NCBI GenBank assembly: GCA_003141715.1
Contig: PLNF01000101.1
Span: forward strand, 54,902 to 118,798
DNA from: Bacteroidales bacterium
GTDB lineage: Bacteria; Bacteroidota; Bacteroidia; Bacteroidales; VadinHA17
Direction of reading: 5' to 3'
Length of the DNA stretch: 63,897 bases
Of this stretch, positions 26,061 to 35,291 are shown piece by piece. The notes below the pieces were generated by a model. That model saw only the letters and a list, made by a program, of their open reading frames with translations, was not told where the DNA came from and searched no databases. The position numbers and the translations under genes were made by a program. How positions within the stretch are numbered: position 1 is the first letter of the stretch; each line of letters opens with the position of its first letter.

Positions 26061-28879
26061 GTACCAATTACGGGTAAACTGAAATAGAACGTCGCTCCTT
26101 TTCCGACCTCACCTTCTGCCCACGCTTTCCCGCCATGTTTTGAAATAATTCTCCGTACAATGGCCAGGCCCACTCCGTTTCCTTCGAATTCACTTATGCT
26201 ATGCAGCCGCTGAAAAACTCCAAATAACTTATTTGAATACTGCATGTCGAAACCTACCCCATTATCCTTTACAAAATATGTAATCATCTCTCCTTCCTTC
26301 CTTGATCCTATTGATATTTCAGGAGTTTTTTGCTTCGAGGAATACTTTAATGCATTTGATATCAGATTATTCCAAACCTGTTTGATTAAACTTTGATCAC
26401 CATAAGCCCTGTGAAGTTTTCCGATTTTCAAATTGGTTCTCGCTTTTTCCATTTCATTTGAGATATCTGTAAATACGGAAGCTGCAAGGAAGTTCATATT
26501 TATCGCTCCCGCATTCAGGCTGCTTCTTCCTACCCTTGAGAAGCTGAGCAGATCATCTATAAGCCCGCCCATTTGTATGGCGCTCGATGAAATTATATTG
26601 CAAACCCTTTTACCTTCATCGTCAAGCTTATCTTCATAATCTTCAAGAAGTATCTTTGAATATCCGTGAATTGCCCGCAGCGGAGCTCTAAGGTCGTGGG
26701 AGACAGAATAGCTGAAAGCTTCAAGCTCTTTATTGACAGCTTCGAGTTGCGCAGTACGCTGAGTTACACGTTGTTCAAGCTCTTCGTTTAGCTTTCTTAT
26801 CTCTGATTCTGCAATTTTCCGCTCAGTGATATCTTTGACTGCACCAATAATGGCAATGATCCGGCTATTTTCATCGGTTTCCGGTCGGGCAAAAACATGT
26901 ATCCATCGCTCTGTACCAAATTTTGTGATGCTTCGACACTCAATCTCACCCGATTCAGCAGTTGTAAGTATCTGTTCAATAAATTTGAAGAAATATCCTG
27001 TATCTTCAGGGTGTATGATTTTTTTCCAAAGATCAGCTGTCGCATCATCGCTGATTGTTCTTCCGGTTACCTGGTCAAGGTTTTCTGAAGTCCAGCGAAG
27101 GGTAAGATTGTGCTGGGAATCGACGTCAACGATAAAAACATAATCCGTGGTCATCCCGGCGATGACTTTATTGTGATGCTCGCTATTTTTAAGAGCCTCT
27201 TCCGCCATCTTGCGCTCGGTAATGTCATTTACCGAAGTAATAAAATACAGGGGTTTGTTGTCAGCATCCCGGCGCAGAGATGTACTTACATCAGCCCAGA
27301 CCATTGAACCATTCTTATGGAAATATCTCTTGATGAAACGCACTGAATCTTTTTCTCCTGCAATTAGTAAACTTAGAGCCTTATTAGTCGGTTCAATATC
27401 ATCAGGATGAGAAATGTTCTGCCATTTAGTTTTGGTTAATTCTTCAGAAGTGTACCCCAACATTTCACAAAAAGCCTTATTAACATTGATTTCACCGGTC
27501 GGAAGTGTTATTGACTTCCCGATCACCGAATTGTCGAATACATATTTAAATTTGTTTTCGCTTTCACGTAAATCTTCTTCTATCCGTTTTCGCCCGGTTA
27601 TGTCCCAGAAGATGCCGAGCAGACCCACTATCTCTCCCTTATCGTCCCGTACCGGCGTCTTGATTGTATTAACCCAGGTTTCTTTCCCGTCTACCACATA
27701 TTTTTCTTCAAGCTCCTCAGTCTTCCCGGTTGTGATGATCCTCACATCAGCAGCATGATATTTATCGGCAAGCTCATTAGAGAATAAGTCTCGATCCAGT
27801 TTCCCGACAATTTCTTCCGGGCTGATGCCTATATCACGGGCGAAATTCTCGTTGATCGACATAAATCTATAATCTCTGTCCTTCATGAAGATTTTTTGCG
27901 GGATGTTCTCAATAAGCGTTTTATATCTGGCCTCGCGCTCTTGCAGTGTTTTCTCCGCCAGCTTGCGTTCAGTGATATCAATATGCTGTATTACTGCATT
28001 TGTGACTTTACCTTTATAATCTTTTATCGGGAATATTGTTGTATCAATTATGGCTTCCGCTTCACTTTCCAATGAAAACCCTTCCAGTTTTGAAGTGTTA
28101 TATCTGATTTCAAAACGAACCGTTTCACCGTTATCGAAAACTCTACGTACATCCGACAGCAGACCCTGCTCCTGGACAATATTGTCTTCGATTACATTAT
28201 ATTTTCCGATAACATCCTGCTCTGTTATCTTTAGTAAGCTGCAGCATGCTTTGTTGATGCGTATGAGTATGCCCTTATCGTCGGAAATCCACATTGGAAC
28301 CGGGCTTTGATCGATGATATTGTTCAGAAATGCTTCGGAATTCCGCAGCGTCTCCTCCGCATGCTTGCGCTCGGTAATGTCCATCAATGTTCCTATAAAA
28401 CGAATCGGTTGACCGGAATCGTTATAAAAAATCTTCCCTTTGCCATTACAGTGTTTCAACAGTCCATCGTTGGTAACCAGCCTGAGATCGACATCTAACG
28501 GTTCACCTGTTTGAATAGAATGTTCGAATGATTTGCTGTATCTTTCGACATCATCAGGATGAATAAACTTGCCGTTTGCTTCGAAGCTCGGAACGAAATT
28601 CTGCGGCGTTACGCCGAAAATTCGATAGGTCTCATCCGACCAAGAGACTTGGTTGGTTTTCAAATTCCACTCCCAACTTCCGAGCATGGCAATATGTTGG
28701 GCTGCATTCATTTTTTCAAAGAGTTCCGATTTGACTCGCTCGCTTTCTTTCAGCGCTTCTTCCGCCAATTTGCGATCGGTGATGTTATTTTCGTATGATG
28801 CTTCTAATAAATCATACTCCTGTTGCAGTTTCTGCAACTCTTTAATGAGTTCGTCTTTAGTTTTATCCCGGCCATTCAT
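26051..28879 (-). CDS. Five-PAS sensor histidine kinase
   Basis: The protein has 942 residues from the ATG at 28879 (MNGRDKTKDELIKEL). The frame opens further up at 28921, but only with TTG. A coiled-coil start is followed by five PAS/PAC modules (about 60-180, 185-305, 310-430, 435-560, 565-690), four of them ending in a DITERK- or DITGRK-type coupling motif. A coiled coil (about 690-725) leads to HisKA with FSYSVSHDLRAPLRAIHGYS and an HATPase with VWNNLISNALKYS and FEGNGVGLAIVRRI. There is no transmembrane segment, so it senses cytoplasmic or diffusible cues. The DLRAPLRAI H-box is the type often paired with Rcp-like regulators, and one is encoded directly downstream. Confidence 0.92.
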   Translation of the reverse strand: MNGRDKTKDELIKELQKLQQEYDLLEASYENNITDRKLAEEALKESERVKSELFEKMNAAQHIAMLGSWEWNLKTNQVSWSDETYRIFGVTPQNFVPSFEANGKFIHPDDVERYSKSFEHSIQTGEPLDVDLRLVTNDGLLKHCNGKGKIFYNDSGQPIRFIGTLMDITERKHAEETLRNSEAFLNNIIDQSPVPMWISDDKGILIRINKACCSLLKITEQDVIGKYNVIEDNIVQEQGLLSDVRRVFDNGETVRFEIRYNTSKLEGFSLESEAEAIIDTTIFPIKDYKGKVTNAVIQHIDITERKLAEKTLQEREARYKTLIENIPQKIFMKDRDYRFMSINENFARDIGISPEEIVGKLDRDLFSNELADKYHAADVRIITTGKTEELEEKYVVDGKETWVNTIKTPVRDDKGEIVGLLGIFWDITGRKRIEEDLRESENKFKYVFDNSVIGKSITLPTGEINVNKAFCEMLGYTSEELTKTKWQNISHPDDIEPTNKALSLLIAGEKDSVRFIKRYFHKNGSMVWADVSTSLRRDADNKPLYFITSVNDITERKMAEEALKNSEHHNKVIAGMTTDYVFIVDVDSQHNLTLRWTSENLDQVTGRTISDDATADLWKKIIHPEDTGYFFKFIEQILTTAESGEIECRSITKFGTERWIHVFARPETDENSRIIAIIGAVKDITERKIAESEIRKLNEELEQRVTQRTAQLEAVNKELEAFSYSVSHDLRAPLRAIHGYSKILLEDYEDKLDDEGKRVCNIISSSAIQMGGLIDDLLSFSRVGRSSLNAGAINMNFLAASVFTDISNEMEKARTNLKIGKLHRAYGDQSLIKQVWNNLISNALKYSSKQKTPEISIGSRKEGEMITYFVKDNGVGFDMQYSNKLFGVFQRLHSISEFEGNGVGLAIVRRIISKHGGKAWAEGEVGKGATFYFSLPVIGTGS

Positions 28880-29160
28880 CTTGTTTTTAACTTTCTTTAT
28901 GCTATTATGTGATTCCAACAAAATTCCAAATTATTTTAATGCAAATATTCGAACAATTGTGCTTTCTAAAAGGCAATAAAGCAATTTAATAATTTTTTTT
29001 TGATTTTACCTTGGAAAATATTTCACTTTACTTCCATTCTCCCATTCTGCAGCGTTACACCGTCGCACCATTTTTATAAATATGTCGATCACCTTATGTT
29101 GCATTTCAACTAATAATGGTTTAATTTTACAGGAAGCAGCAAATAATAAAAATATTTACT

Positions 29161-30384
29161 ATGAAAAAATCAAATCTGATAATTAGTGTTATAGCAACAC
29201 TTATTATCTTCAGTTCGATGGACTCCTTTTCACAGGACTGGCCTCAATGGCGTGGAGTAAACCGCGACAGCAAAGTAACAGGATTTAAAGCCCCAGCAAC
29301 CTGGCCTGCTGAACTTAAACAGGAATGGAAAGTTACAGTAGGTTTTGGCGATGCTTCACCGGTACTTGCAGGAAATAAAATCTATTTGAATACCCGGCAG
29401 GCTGATAAGGAGGTTATACTTTGTCTGGATGCAGCAACAGGGAAAGAGCTATGGAAAAATAATTATGCTGCCATGGCTGTCACAGGGCCATCAGCTTCAC
29501 AACATCCTGGTCCTCGAGGTACTCCTGCAGTTTCAAACGGAAAGATAGTGACATTCGGAGCATCAGGTATTCTTTCCTGCCTCGATGCATCAACCGGGAA
29601 ACTTCTATGGAGAAAAGAAAATCCTGCAAATGCTTTTCCGGTTTTCTTTACCGGAACATCTCCCCTTATCACTGACGGAATGTGTATTTTGCATATCGGG
29701 AAAAATGATGATGGCCAGGTGATTGCTTATGACCTGAATTCAGGCGCTGAAAAATGGAAATGGTCAGGTGAGGGGCCTTCGTACTCATCTCCATCGGTTA
29801 TGACACTTGAAGGGAAGAAACTTCTGATAGTGATCACAGAAAAAAACATTATGGCACTCAGTTTAGCTGACGGAAAACTGCTCTGGCAGATTCCGACTCC
29901 CGTACAACAGAGGTATTATAACTGCGTCAGTCCATATATTGACGGACAAACAATTTATTTAACAGGTCAGGGTACCGGAATGAAAGCAATTAAAGTGGAG
30001 AAGTCAGGTAATGAATATGTTGCAAAAGAACTCTGGAACAATACATCTGTAGGCGCAAAATGGAATACACCAATTCTAAAAGATGGATTTCTTTATGGCT
30101 TTACAGATCAGAAAAGAATTTACTGCCTGAATGCAGCCACCGGACAAACTGCCTGGATTGATAATGCTGTCAACAGCGACTTTTCAACAATAGTGGATTG
30201 CGGTTCAGTCATTATCGGTTTAACAAGCACGGATAATCTGATAGTTCTGAAACCAGACGGAAAAGAGTACTCAGAATTGGCCAAATATAAAGTCTCTGAT
30301 ACAGCAATATATACTTACCCTGTTATCACAGGGAATAACATTTATATTAAGGATGCTGAGACACTGATGATGTATAGTTTCTAG
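29161..30384 (+). CDS. Exported PQQ-like beta-propeller protein
   Basis: The 407-residue protein has a signal peptide (about 1-24, ending DSFSQ) and then WPQWRGVNRDS, the usual start of this propeller group. Repeated blade motifs follow, such as LCLDAATGKELWKNN, LSCLDASTGKLLWRKE, IAYDLNSGAEKWKW, MALSLADGKLLWQI and YCLNAATGQTAWI. Blades of this type make eight-bladed PQQ/BamB-like propellers, but no PQQ-ligand set or dehydrogenase motif is clear. A periplasmic binding or scaffold role is likely. The gene is single, with a terminator hairpin 20 bp past its stop. The 280-bp upstream spacer shows no gene. Confidence 0.88.
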   Translation: MKKSNLIISVIATLIIFSSMDSFSQDWPQWRGVNRDSKVTGFKAPATWPAELKQEWKVTVGFGDASPVLAGNKIYLNTRQADKEVILCLDAATGKELWKNNYAAMAVTGPSASQHPGPRGTPAVSNGKIVTFGASGILSCLDASTGKLLWRKENPANAFPVFFTGTSPLITDGMCILHIGKNDDGQVIAYDLNSGAEKWKWSGEGPSYSSPSVMTLEGKKLLIVITEKNIMALSLADGKLLWQIPTPVQQRYYNCVSPYIDGQTIYLTGQGTGMKAIKVEKSGNEYVAKELWNNTSVGAKWNTPILKDGFLYGFTDQKRIYCLNAATGQTAWIDNAVNSDFSTIVDCGSVIIGLTSTDNLIVLKPDGKEYSELAKYKVSDTAIYTYPVITGNNIYIKDAETLMMYSF

Positions 30385-30403
30385 AACATCTCTCTAAATC
30401 CCG

Positions 30404-30442
30404 TCACCCGCTCTCCTGGAATCGGGGGACGGGAGCGGGTGA
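30404..30442. terminator. Bidirectional hairpin terminator
   Basis: TCACCCGCTC (30404-30413) pairs perfectly with GAGCGGGTGA (30433-30442), with a 19-nt loop. It lies between the convergent propeller gene (stop 30384) and the small membrane protein gene (stop at 30448). The T-run is weak on both sides. Confidence 0.6.
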
Positions 30443-30447
30443 AGCTA

Positions 30448-30678
30448 TTATCTCTCTCCCCTCATAAATTGACCCTTCGAGTTGGTCAGCAGGTTCTTGG
30501 TAAGATAAGATACTCCCGAGCCTATTGCTGCGATTACAACTGGTTTTATTGTTATCCAGTTAATAGTACCACCGTTTGCAATAAGCTGATAGAATCCTGT
30601 CAGGAAGGTGCAAAACATTACAACTATCAATCCTTTAATAAAATCACGCCCATTAAGTCTCAGGAATTTAGATCTCAT
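30448..30678 (-). CDS. Small holin-like membrane protein
   Basis: The protein has 76 residues from the ATG at 30678 (MRSKFLRLNGRDFIKGL). The frame opens at 30714, but the extra 12 residues look non-native. It has two hydrophobic stretches, about 15-35 (LIVVMFCTFLTGFYQLI) and 45-63 (VVIAAIGSGVSYLTKNLL), and a short charged tail. The layout and the RLNGRDF-KGL start recall small membrane proteins of Bacteroidota phages and prophages (holin-like), an impression from memory. It follows cdaA on the same strand. No other phage gene is visible. Confidence 0.65.
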   Translation of the reverse strand: MRSKFLRLNGRDFIKGLIVVMFCTFLTGFYQLIANGGTINWITIKPVVIAAIGSGVSYLTKNLLTNSKGQFMRGER

Positions 30679-30716
30679 AGCTTTACTTTTTTTTAAGGCA
30701 TAAATTAATACCAAAT

Positions 30717-31493
30717 TTACCAGACCTTCTCCATGAGAAGTATATTCCTCAGATCATTCGGAGTTATATTTTCCCTGATCTCCCCGGTATCAACAACTGA
30801 AATAAATCCTGACTCTTCGGAGATAACCACTATAAGTGCGTCGGAGTGTTCCGACATCCCGATTGCAGCCCGGTGGCGCATCCCGTAGCGGGGAGGTAAT
30901 GTGACCTGATCAGTTGTTGGTAATGGACATCTGGCAGCAAGGATCAATCCACCCTCAATCAATACAGCCCCGTCATGTAAAGGAGTATTCTTAAAAAATA
31001 TTGTTTCAAGTAATTCTGCACTGATCTGAGCTTTAAGTATCTCGCCTCCTTCAGAAAAAAGATCAAGACTGCTTTTTCTGCCAATCACCATCAGAGCCCC
31101 TGTTTTCTTTGAGGCCAGTCTTTCACACGCTTTGACTATCTCCTCAGCCTCTCTGGGGCTTCCGGGCTCATTTGTAACCACGGAGAATAACCTGCTGAAT
31201 GAAAACCTGCTTCTTGTGATATACTTGTTTCCGATAACAAGTAAAAACCTCCTGACCTCTTGTTGAAAAACGATAATAAGAGCTATGACACCAACCCCGA
31301 TAACCTGACCGAGTAATGCACTTATGAGTTCCATATTAAGAGCTTTTACAACAAGCCAGAACAGGTAGATAAAAAATATTCCCAGGAATATACTTAAAGC
31401 TGCCGTACCCCTGATAAGTCGGTATAACTGGAATAGTACTAATGCAACTAGAACTATATCAATAATATCAAGTATGGTTATATGAAATGGCAT
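30717..31493 (-). CDS. cdaA: Diadenylate cyclase CdaA
   Basis: A 258-residue membrane enzyme that makes c-di-AMP from two ATP. Three N-terminal helices (about 8-30, 32-50, 62-82) precede the DAC domain. The domain shows QQEVRRFLLVIGN, the metal/ATP motif LHDGAVLI and the RHR motif GMRHRAAIGMSE. Length matches CdaA (about 260-270). It is 89 bp downstream of folP on the same strand, an arrangement common in Bacteroidota. c-di-AMP usually governs osmolyte and potassium balance and wall stress. Confidence 0.95.
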   Translation of the reverse strand: MPFHITILDIIDIVLVALVLFQLYRLIRGTAALSIFLGIFFIYLFWLVVKALNMELISALLGQVIGVGVIALIIVFQQEVRRFLLVIGNKYITRSRFSFSRLFSVVTNEPGSPREAEEIVKACERLASKKTGALMVIGRKSSLDLFSEGGEILKAQISAELLETIFFKNTPLHDGAVLIEGGLILAARCPLPTTDQVTLPPRYGMRHRAAIGMSEHSDALIVVISEESGFISVVDTGEIRENITPNDLRNILLMEKVW

Positions 31494-31498
31494 AATGA

Positions 31499-31586
31499 TC
31501 TGTTACTGGTTACTGGTTCTTGTTTGTTTCTCGTTTCTACTATACCACCTACTACTTGCTTTTGTCTTTTGACTTTTGACTTTTAT
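31499..31586. repeat. Low-complexity intergenic tract
   Basis: The folP-cdaA spacer is built of short near-tandem words: TGTTACTGGTTACTGGTTCT (31501-31520), then TTCTCGTTTCTAC, and finally TTTTGTCTTTTGACTTTTGA repeated in 7-8-mers (31561-31580). It ends at the folP stop codon. Slippage-born repeats are likely. No gene or clear hairpin is present. Confidence 0.45.
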
Positions 31587-32425
31587 CTTAATTTGCTAAT
31601 TAATCGTACTGTCTGTACCGCCTCCTTAACATCATGAACACGCAGAATATCAGCGCCATTAAAAAGTGCTATTGCATTCAATGCAGTTGTTCCGTTAAGA
31701 GCCTCATCAGCAGAAATATTAAGCGTCTTCCAGATCATCGATTTTCGCGAGATACCAACAAGAACCGGCAACCCGGTTATTGATAAGTCGCCGAGTCGCC
31801 TGAGCAGTTCAAAATTATGATCAATGGTCTTGCCAAATCCGAATCCCGGATCAATTATAATATCCTTCAATCCTGCAGACTTTAATTTGAAGATCCTTTC
31901 GCCGAACCATTTCAAAATATCAGCCACAACATCTTCATAAACTGGTTTGTTCTGCATAGTGCGCGGATCCCCCTTCATGTGCATCATTATATATGGCACA
32001 TTCAGCTTCTCAACAATTGAAAACATTTTGCTGTCAGCATCGCCTCCTGAGATATCATTTATCATATGAGCTCCGCATTCAACGACCGCCTCCCTGGCAA
32101 TATCCGCCCGGAAAGTATCGACCGAAATTATTGCCTCCGGGAGTTCCCTGCTTATTAGTTTTACAGCTTTTAAAACACGGTCTCCCTCCTTTTCAATGGA
32201 GATATCTTCTGCCCCAGGACGTGATGAGTATCCTCCAACATCAAGTATATCTGCCCCATCCTCCAACATTCTGGTTGCTGTACTAAGTATCTCTTCATCT
32301 GTACTGTAACGGCTCCCCTTATAAAAAGAGTCGGGTGTAATATTTAATATTCCCATAACTTTGGGAATCTCAAGGTTAAGCAACTGTCCCCCTGTGTTAA
32401 TATATCGTGGTTTTTCCGGAAACAT
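31583..32425 (-). CDS. folP: Dihydropteroate synthase
   Basis: A 280-residue TIM-barrel enzyme that joins p-aminobenzoate to dihydropterin pyrophosphate in folate synthesis. The first pterin-binding signature is MGILNITPDSFYKGSRY. Then come GADILDVGGYSSRPGA, the ISVDTF strand, MINDISGG, MMHMKGDPRTMQ, IIDPGFGFGKT with the catalytic-site Lys region, and LVGISRKSM. Length is normal. The start at ATG 32425 is about 100 bp from the divergent tmk. It is first in the folP-cdaA pair. Confidence 0.95.
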   Translation of the reverse strand: MFPEKPRYINTGGQLLNLEIPKVMGILNITPDSFYKGSRYSTDEEILSTATRMLEDGADILDVGGYSSRPGAEDISIEKEGDRVLKAVKLISRELPEAIISVDTFRADIAREAVVECGAHMINDISGGDADSKMFSIVEKLNVPYIMMHMKGDPRTMQNKPVYEDVVADILKWFGERIFKLKSAGLKDIIIDPGFGFGKTIDHNFELLRRLGDLSITGLPVLVGISRKSMIWKTLNISADEALNGTTALNAIALFNGADILRVHDVKEAVQTVRLISKLR

Positions 32426-32528
32426 GTTTTTTATAATAGACGAAATTAGCGAAATTATTATTTAATCCCTCCATACATTTCCATCTTTGCCCGGTGCTTA
32501 TTACATTTGTACTGAATGAAATCAATTT

Positions 32529-33218
32529 ATGACGAAGCTTTTTGTAATAGAAGGGGTTGATGGAGCCGGCAAATCAACGCAAATTAAGTTATTAAGAGAA
32601 TTTTTTTCAGAGAAAGGCTATGACTGTGAATATATGCACTTTCCTAGAACTGAAACTCCATACTTCGGTGAGCTTATAGCTAGGTTTTTAAGAGGGGAAT
32701 TTGGCTCACTGAATGACGTAGATCCATACCTTGTGGCAATGCTTTATGCGGGTGACAGAAAAGATGCTTCAATCTTAATAAGCAACTGGTTATCAGAAGA
32801 TAAGATTGTGCTGCTCGACAGGTATACGTATTCTAATATAGCTTATCAGTGTGCCAAGTTACAGGGTGTATCAAGCCAGGATAAACTCATGCACTGGATA
32901 TTGTCTCTCGAGTTTAACCATTTTGCAATACCGAAGCCTGATCTTAATATTTTTCTCGATGTACCTTTTACTTTTGCAGAAAAAAATTTAAATAAAACAA
33001 GAACCGGTAATGACCGGAATTATCTTAACGGAACCAGGGATATCCACGAAGAGAGTATGGTATTTCAGAAAAAGGTCAGGGATATTTACCTGAGAGTTTC
33101 AGAATCGGATGACCATCTTGCAGTTATTGAGTGCAGTAACAGCATTGGTACGATGCTTACACCTTCTGAAATATTTGACCTTATTATAAAAGTTTTTAAT
33201 GAAAGAAGACTCATCTGA
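32529..33218 (+). CDS. tmk: Thymidylate kinase
   Basis: A 229-residue cytoplasmic kinase phosphorylating dTMP to dTDP. The P-loop GVDGAGKST is at residues 9-17. The DR-Y motif is LLDRYTYSNIAYQ, and PDLNIFLDVP precedes the lid. The lid has KTRTGNDRNYLNGTRDIHE, which lacks the Arg-rich insert of E. coli-type enzymes. TACATTTG at 32502-32509 fits the -7 promoter motif, but the -33 is poor. The last codons overlap the following DoxX gene. Confidence 0.93.
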   Translation: MTKLFVIEGVDGAGKSTQIKLLREFFSEKGYDCEYMHFPRTETPYFGELIARFLRGEFGSLNDVDPYLVAMLYAGDRKDASILISNWLSEDKIVLLDRYTYSNIAYQCAKLQGVSSQDKLMHWILSLEFNHFAIPKPDLNIFLDVPFTFAEKNLNKTRTGNDRNYLNGTRDIHEESMVFQKKVRDIYLRVSESDDHLAVIECSNSIGTMLTPSEIFDLIIKVFNERRLI

Positions 33219-34332
33219 AATGAAGATATTAAGGATTGCAAGCAGAATAATTATTGGCCTCGTTTTTATCTTCTCCGGAGTAGTAAAAGCAATTGACCCT
33301 CTCGGCTCCGCATACAAATTTCATGATTATTTTCAGGCATTTAATCTTGGGTTTCTTAACACCCTTAGTCTCGCGCTCGCAATATTTATGTGTACGGCTG
33401 AATTCATTTCAGGCTTCTCTGTTCTTACAGGCTTAAGGCAGAAAACCGGGATCTTGGGTGTTTTGATCCTCCTGATAATCTTTACCCCTCTCACCCTCAT
33501 TCTTGCACTTACAAACCCGGTTTCAGACTGCGGATGTTTCGGTGACGCCATCCATCTTACCAACTGGCAGACATTCGGAAAGAACATTGTATTAGTTTTC
33601 TTATTGATAGTCATTTACACAGGTAGAAATAAAATTGAATTGCTCTTTAGTAAAACTACCGAATGGATTGTAATATCCATAGTCATAGTTCTATTCATTA
33701 TTTTTTCACTCGCAAACCTAAGGTATCTCTCCATTATAGATTTTCTTCCCTATAAAACAGGTGTAAAAATTGCTGATAAGATGGTAGTCCCGGAGGGTGT
33801 TCCGGTAGATCAGTACCAGACAACTTTTGTATATGAAAAAAACGGGGTCAAAAAGGATTTCAATCTTAATAACTATCCGGCTAATGATTCAACCTGGAAG
33901 TTTGTTGATCAGAAATCAGTTCTTGTAAAAAGAGGATATAAACCTCCTATACACGATTTCATAATTACATCCTTGAGTGGAGAGGATCTTACTCAACAAA
34001 TTCTATCCTTTCAGGGTTATACAGTTTTAATGATTTCAAAAAAACTTACTGAAGCAGGAAAGAGCCGGTTATCCGATGGATTTAAACTTGGCAATTATTG
34101 CAAGTCGAACGGCATCAACTTTTATATTCTGACCTCTTCAGGAACGGAGGAAGTAAAAAGTTATGAGAATGGGTTAACATTCTGTTCCGCTGATGAGACA
34201 ACATTAAAAACCATGGTACGGGCAAACCCGGGGTACATTTTGCTTAAAGATGGAACAATTCTTGGGAAATGGTCGTGGGCAAATGTTCCGGGACAGGAAT
34301 GGTTTGGAAAACTTTTAGATGTAAATAAATAA
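33199..34332 (+). CDS. DoxX/MauE-like membrane protein (BT_3928 type)
   Basis: A 377-residue inner-membrane protein. Four to five helices in residues 1-200 include the DoxX start RIIIGLVFIFSGVVKAIDPL and a conserved NPVSDCGCFGDAI loop, whose CxC pair is typical of MauE-like proteins. The C-terminal part (about 215-377) resembles a thioredoxin-type fold without CxxC, ending GYILLKDGTILGKWSW. These proteins probably act in envelope redox or electron transfer, but the role is unproven. The start overlaps tmk by 20 bp if ATG 33199 is used. ATG 33220, two bases after the tmk stop, is an alternative. tpiA follows 98 bp later. Confidence 0.85.
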   Translation: MKEDSSEMKILRIASRIIIGLVFIFSGVVKAIDPLGSAYKFHDYFQAFNLGFLNTLSLALAIFMCTAEFISGFSVLTGLRQKTGILGVLILLIIFTPLTLILALTNPVSDCGCFGDAIHLTNWQTFGKNIVLVFLLIVIYTGRNKIELLFSKTTEWIVISIVIVLFIIFSLANLRYLSIIDFLPYKTGVKIADKMVVPEGVPVDQYQTTFVYEKNGVKKDFNLNNYPANDSTWKFVDQKSVLVKRGYKPPIHDFIITSLSGEDLTQQILSFQGYTVLMISKKLTEAGKSRLSDGFKLGNYCKSNGINFYILTSSGTEEVKSYENGLTFCSADETTLKTMVRANPGYILLKDGTILGKWSWANVPGQEWFGKLLDVNK

Positions 34333-34430
34333 TTTAAGACTCAACTTTAGGCACTCCAAACTTTAAATTACTTTAAGTACTCATTTTTTTGTACATTTAA
34401 ATATTATTACAATTTAAAACTTTGATTTAT

Positions 34431-35192
34431 ATGAGAAAGAAGATTGTTGCCGGTAACTGGAAAATGAATATGGATCTGGCAGAAGGCCTGAAGTTTGCGG
34501 GGTCAATTGAGAAGTCTTTTAAGGAGACCCCTTCGGAAAAGGCGTTGGTTATTTTATGCACGCCGTTTATACATCTGGCTGGTGTGGCTGAAATTCTTAA
34601 ACACGGGAAGGTGGCTCTTGGCGCTCAAAACTGTGCAGATGAAGCATCCGGAGCGTATACAGGTGAAGTTTCAGCCTGGATGATAAAAAGTACCGGTGCT
34701 CAATATGTTATAATCGGACATTCTGAAAGGAGAACCTATTATCACGAGGATGATAAACTTCTGAATAAAAAAATATTGCTTGCTATTAACAGCGGATTGA
34801 AGGTTATATTCTGCATAGGTGAAGTATTAAAAGAAAGGGAAGCAGGCCAACATTTTCTTATTGTCAGAAGACAATTGGAGGAAGGATTATTCAGTCTTAC
34901 CGGGGAACAGATGGATATGATTGTTATCGCCTATGAACCTGTATGGGCAATCGGGACAGGATTGACCGCATCACCCGACCAGGCCCAGGAGATGCATAAG
35001 TACATCCGTGACCTTGTTAAAGAAAAATATGGCAATGATTGCGCTAAGAAACTACCGATTCTATATGGTGGTAGCTGCAAACCATCAAATGCAGCTGAAA
35101 TCTTCTCTAAACCTGATGTGGATGGTGGTTTGATAGGAGGCGCTTCTCTTAAAAAAGAAGATTTTACTGCAATAGTTGAAGCAATTAAGTGA
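34431..35192 (+). CDS. tpiA: Triosephosphate isomerase
   Basis: The protein has 253 residues from the ATG at 34431; an upstream in-frame TTG is not needed. It interconverts DHAP and glyceraldehyde-3-phosphate in glycolysis and gluconeogenesis. Active-site residues are Asn9 and Lys11 in GNWKMN, His97 in IIGHSERR and Glu169 in [11 protein letters not shown]. The phosphate-binding [14 protein letters not shown] and GGLIGGASL complete the barrel. It follows the DoxX gene, an order that recurs in Bacteroidota. Confidence 0.96.
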   Translation: MRKKIVAGNWKMNMDLAEGLKFAGSIEKSFKETPSEKALVILCTPFIHLAGVAEILKHGKVALGAQNCADEASGAYTGEVSAWMIKSTGAQYVIIGHSERRTYYHEDDKLLNKKILLAINSGLKVIFCIGEVLKEREAGQHFLIVRRQLEEGLFSLTGEQMDMIVIAYEPVWAIGTGLTASPDQAQEMHKYIRDLVKEKYGNDCAKKLPILYGGSCKPSNAAEIFSKPDVDGGLIGGASLKKEDFTAIVEAIK

Positions 35193-35222
35193 TTAATAAT
35201 AAATAATTTGCATCATTTTTTG

Positions 35223-35270
35223 GCCCCCCATCTGTATTGTTATTAGACCCCCTTTAGGGGGGGCAAAAAA
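35223..35270. repeat. C/G-run intergenic hairpin element
   Basis: GCCCCCC (35223-35229) can pair with GGGGGGC (35258-35264). An inner CCCCC (35248-35252) pairs with GGGGG (35257-35261) around TTTA. T6 flanks it on the left and A6 on the right, so it reads as a terminator stem on the minus strand and a weak one behind tpiA on the plus strand. It also resembles CCCCCTTTAGGGGG repeats found in many genomes. Confidence 0.5.
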
Positions 35271-35291
35271 GATTGATTAAAGATTTTTCTC

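Noticed and set aside
28880..28921. Upstream TTG start of the five-PAS kinase
   Set aside because: The ATG at 28879 gives the usual start of this kinase type; the extra 14 residues are not family-like.
33531..33545. CxC in the DoxX protein as a thioredoxin active site
   Set aside because: The spacing is CGC in a loop between helices, the usual MauE/DoxX pattern, not CxxC in a thioredoxin fold.
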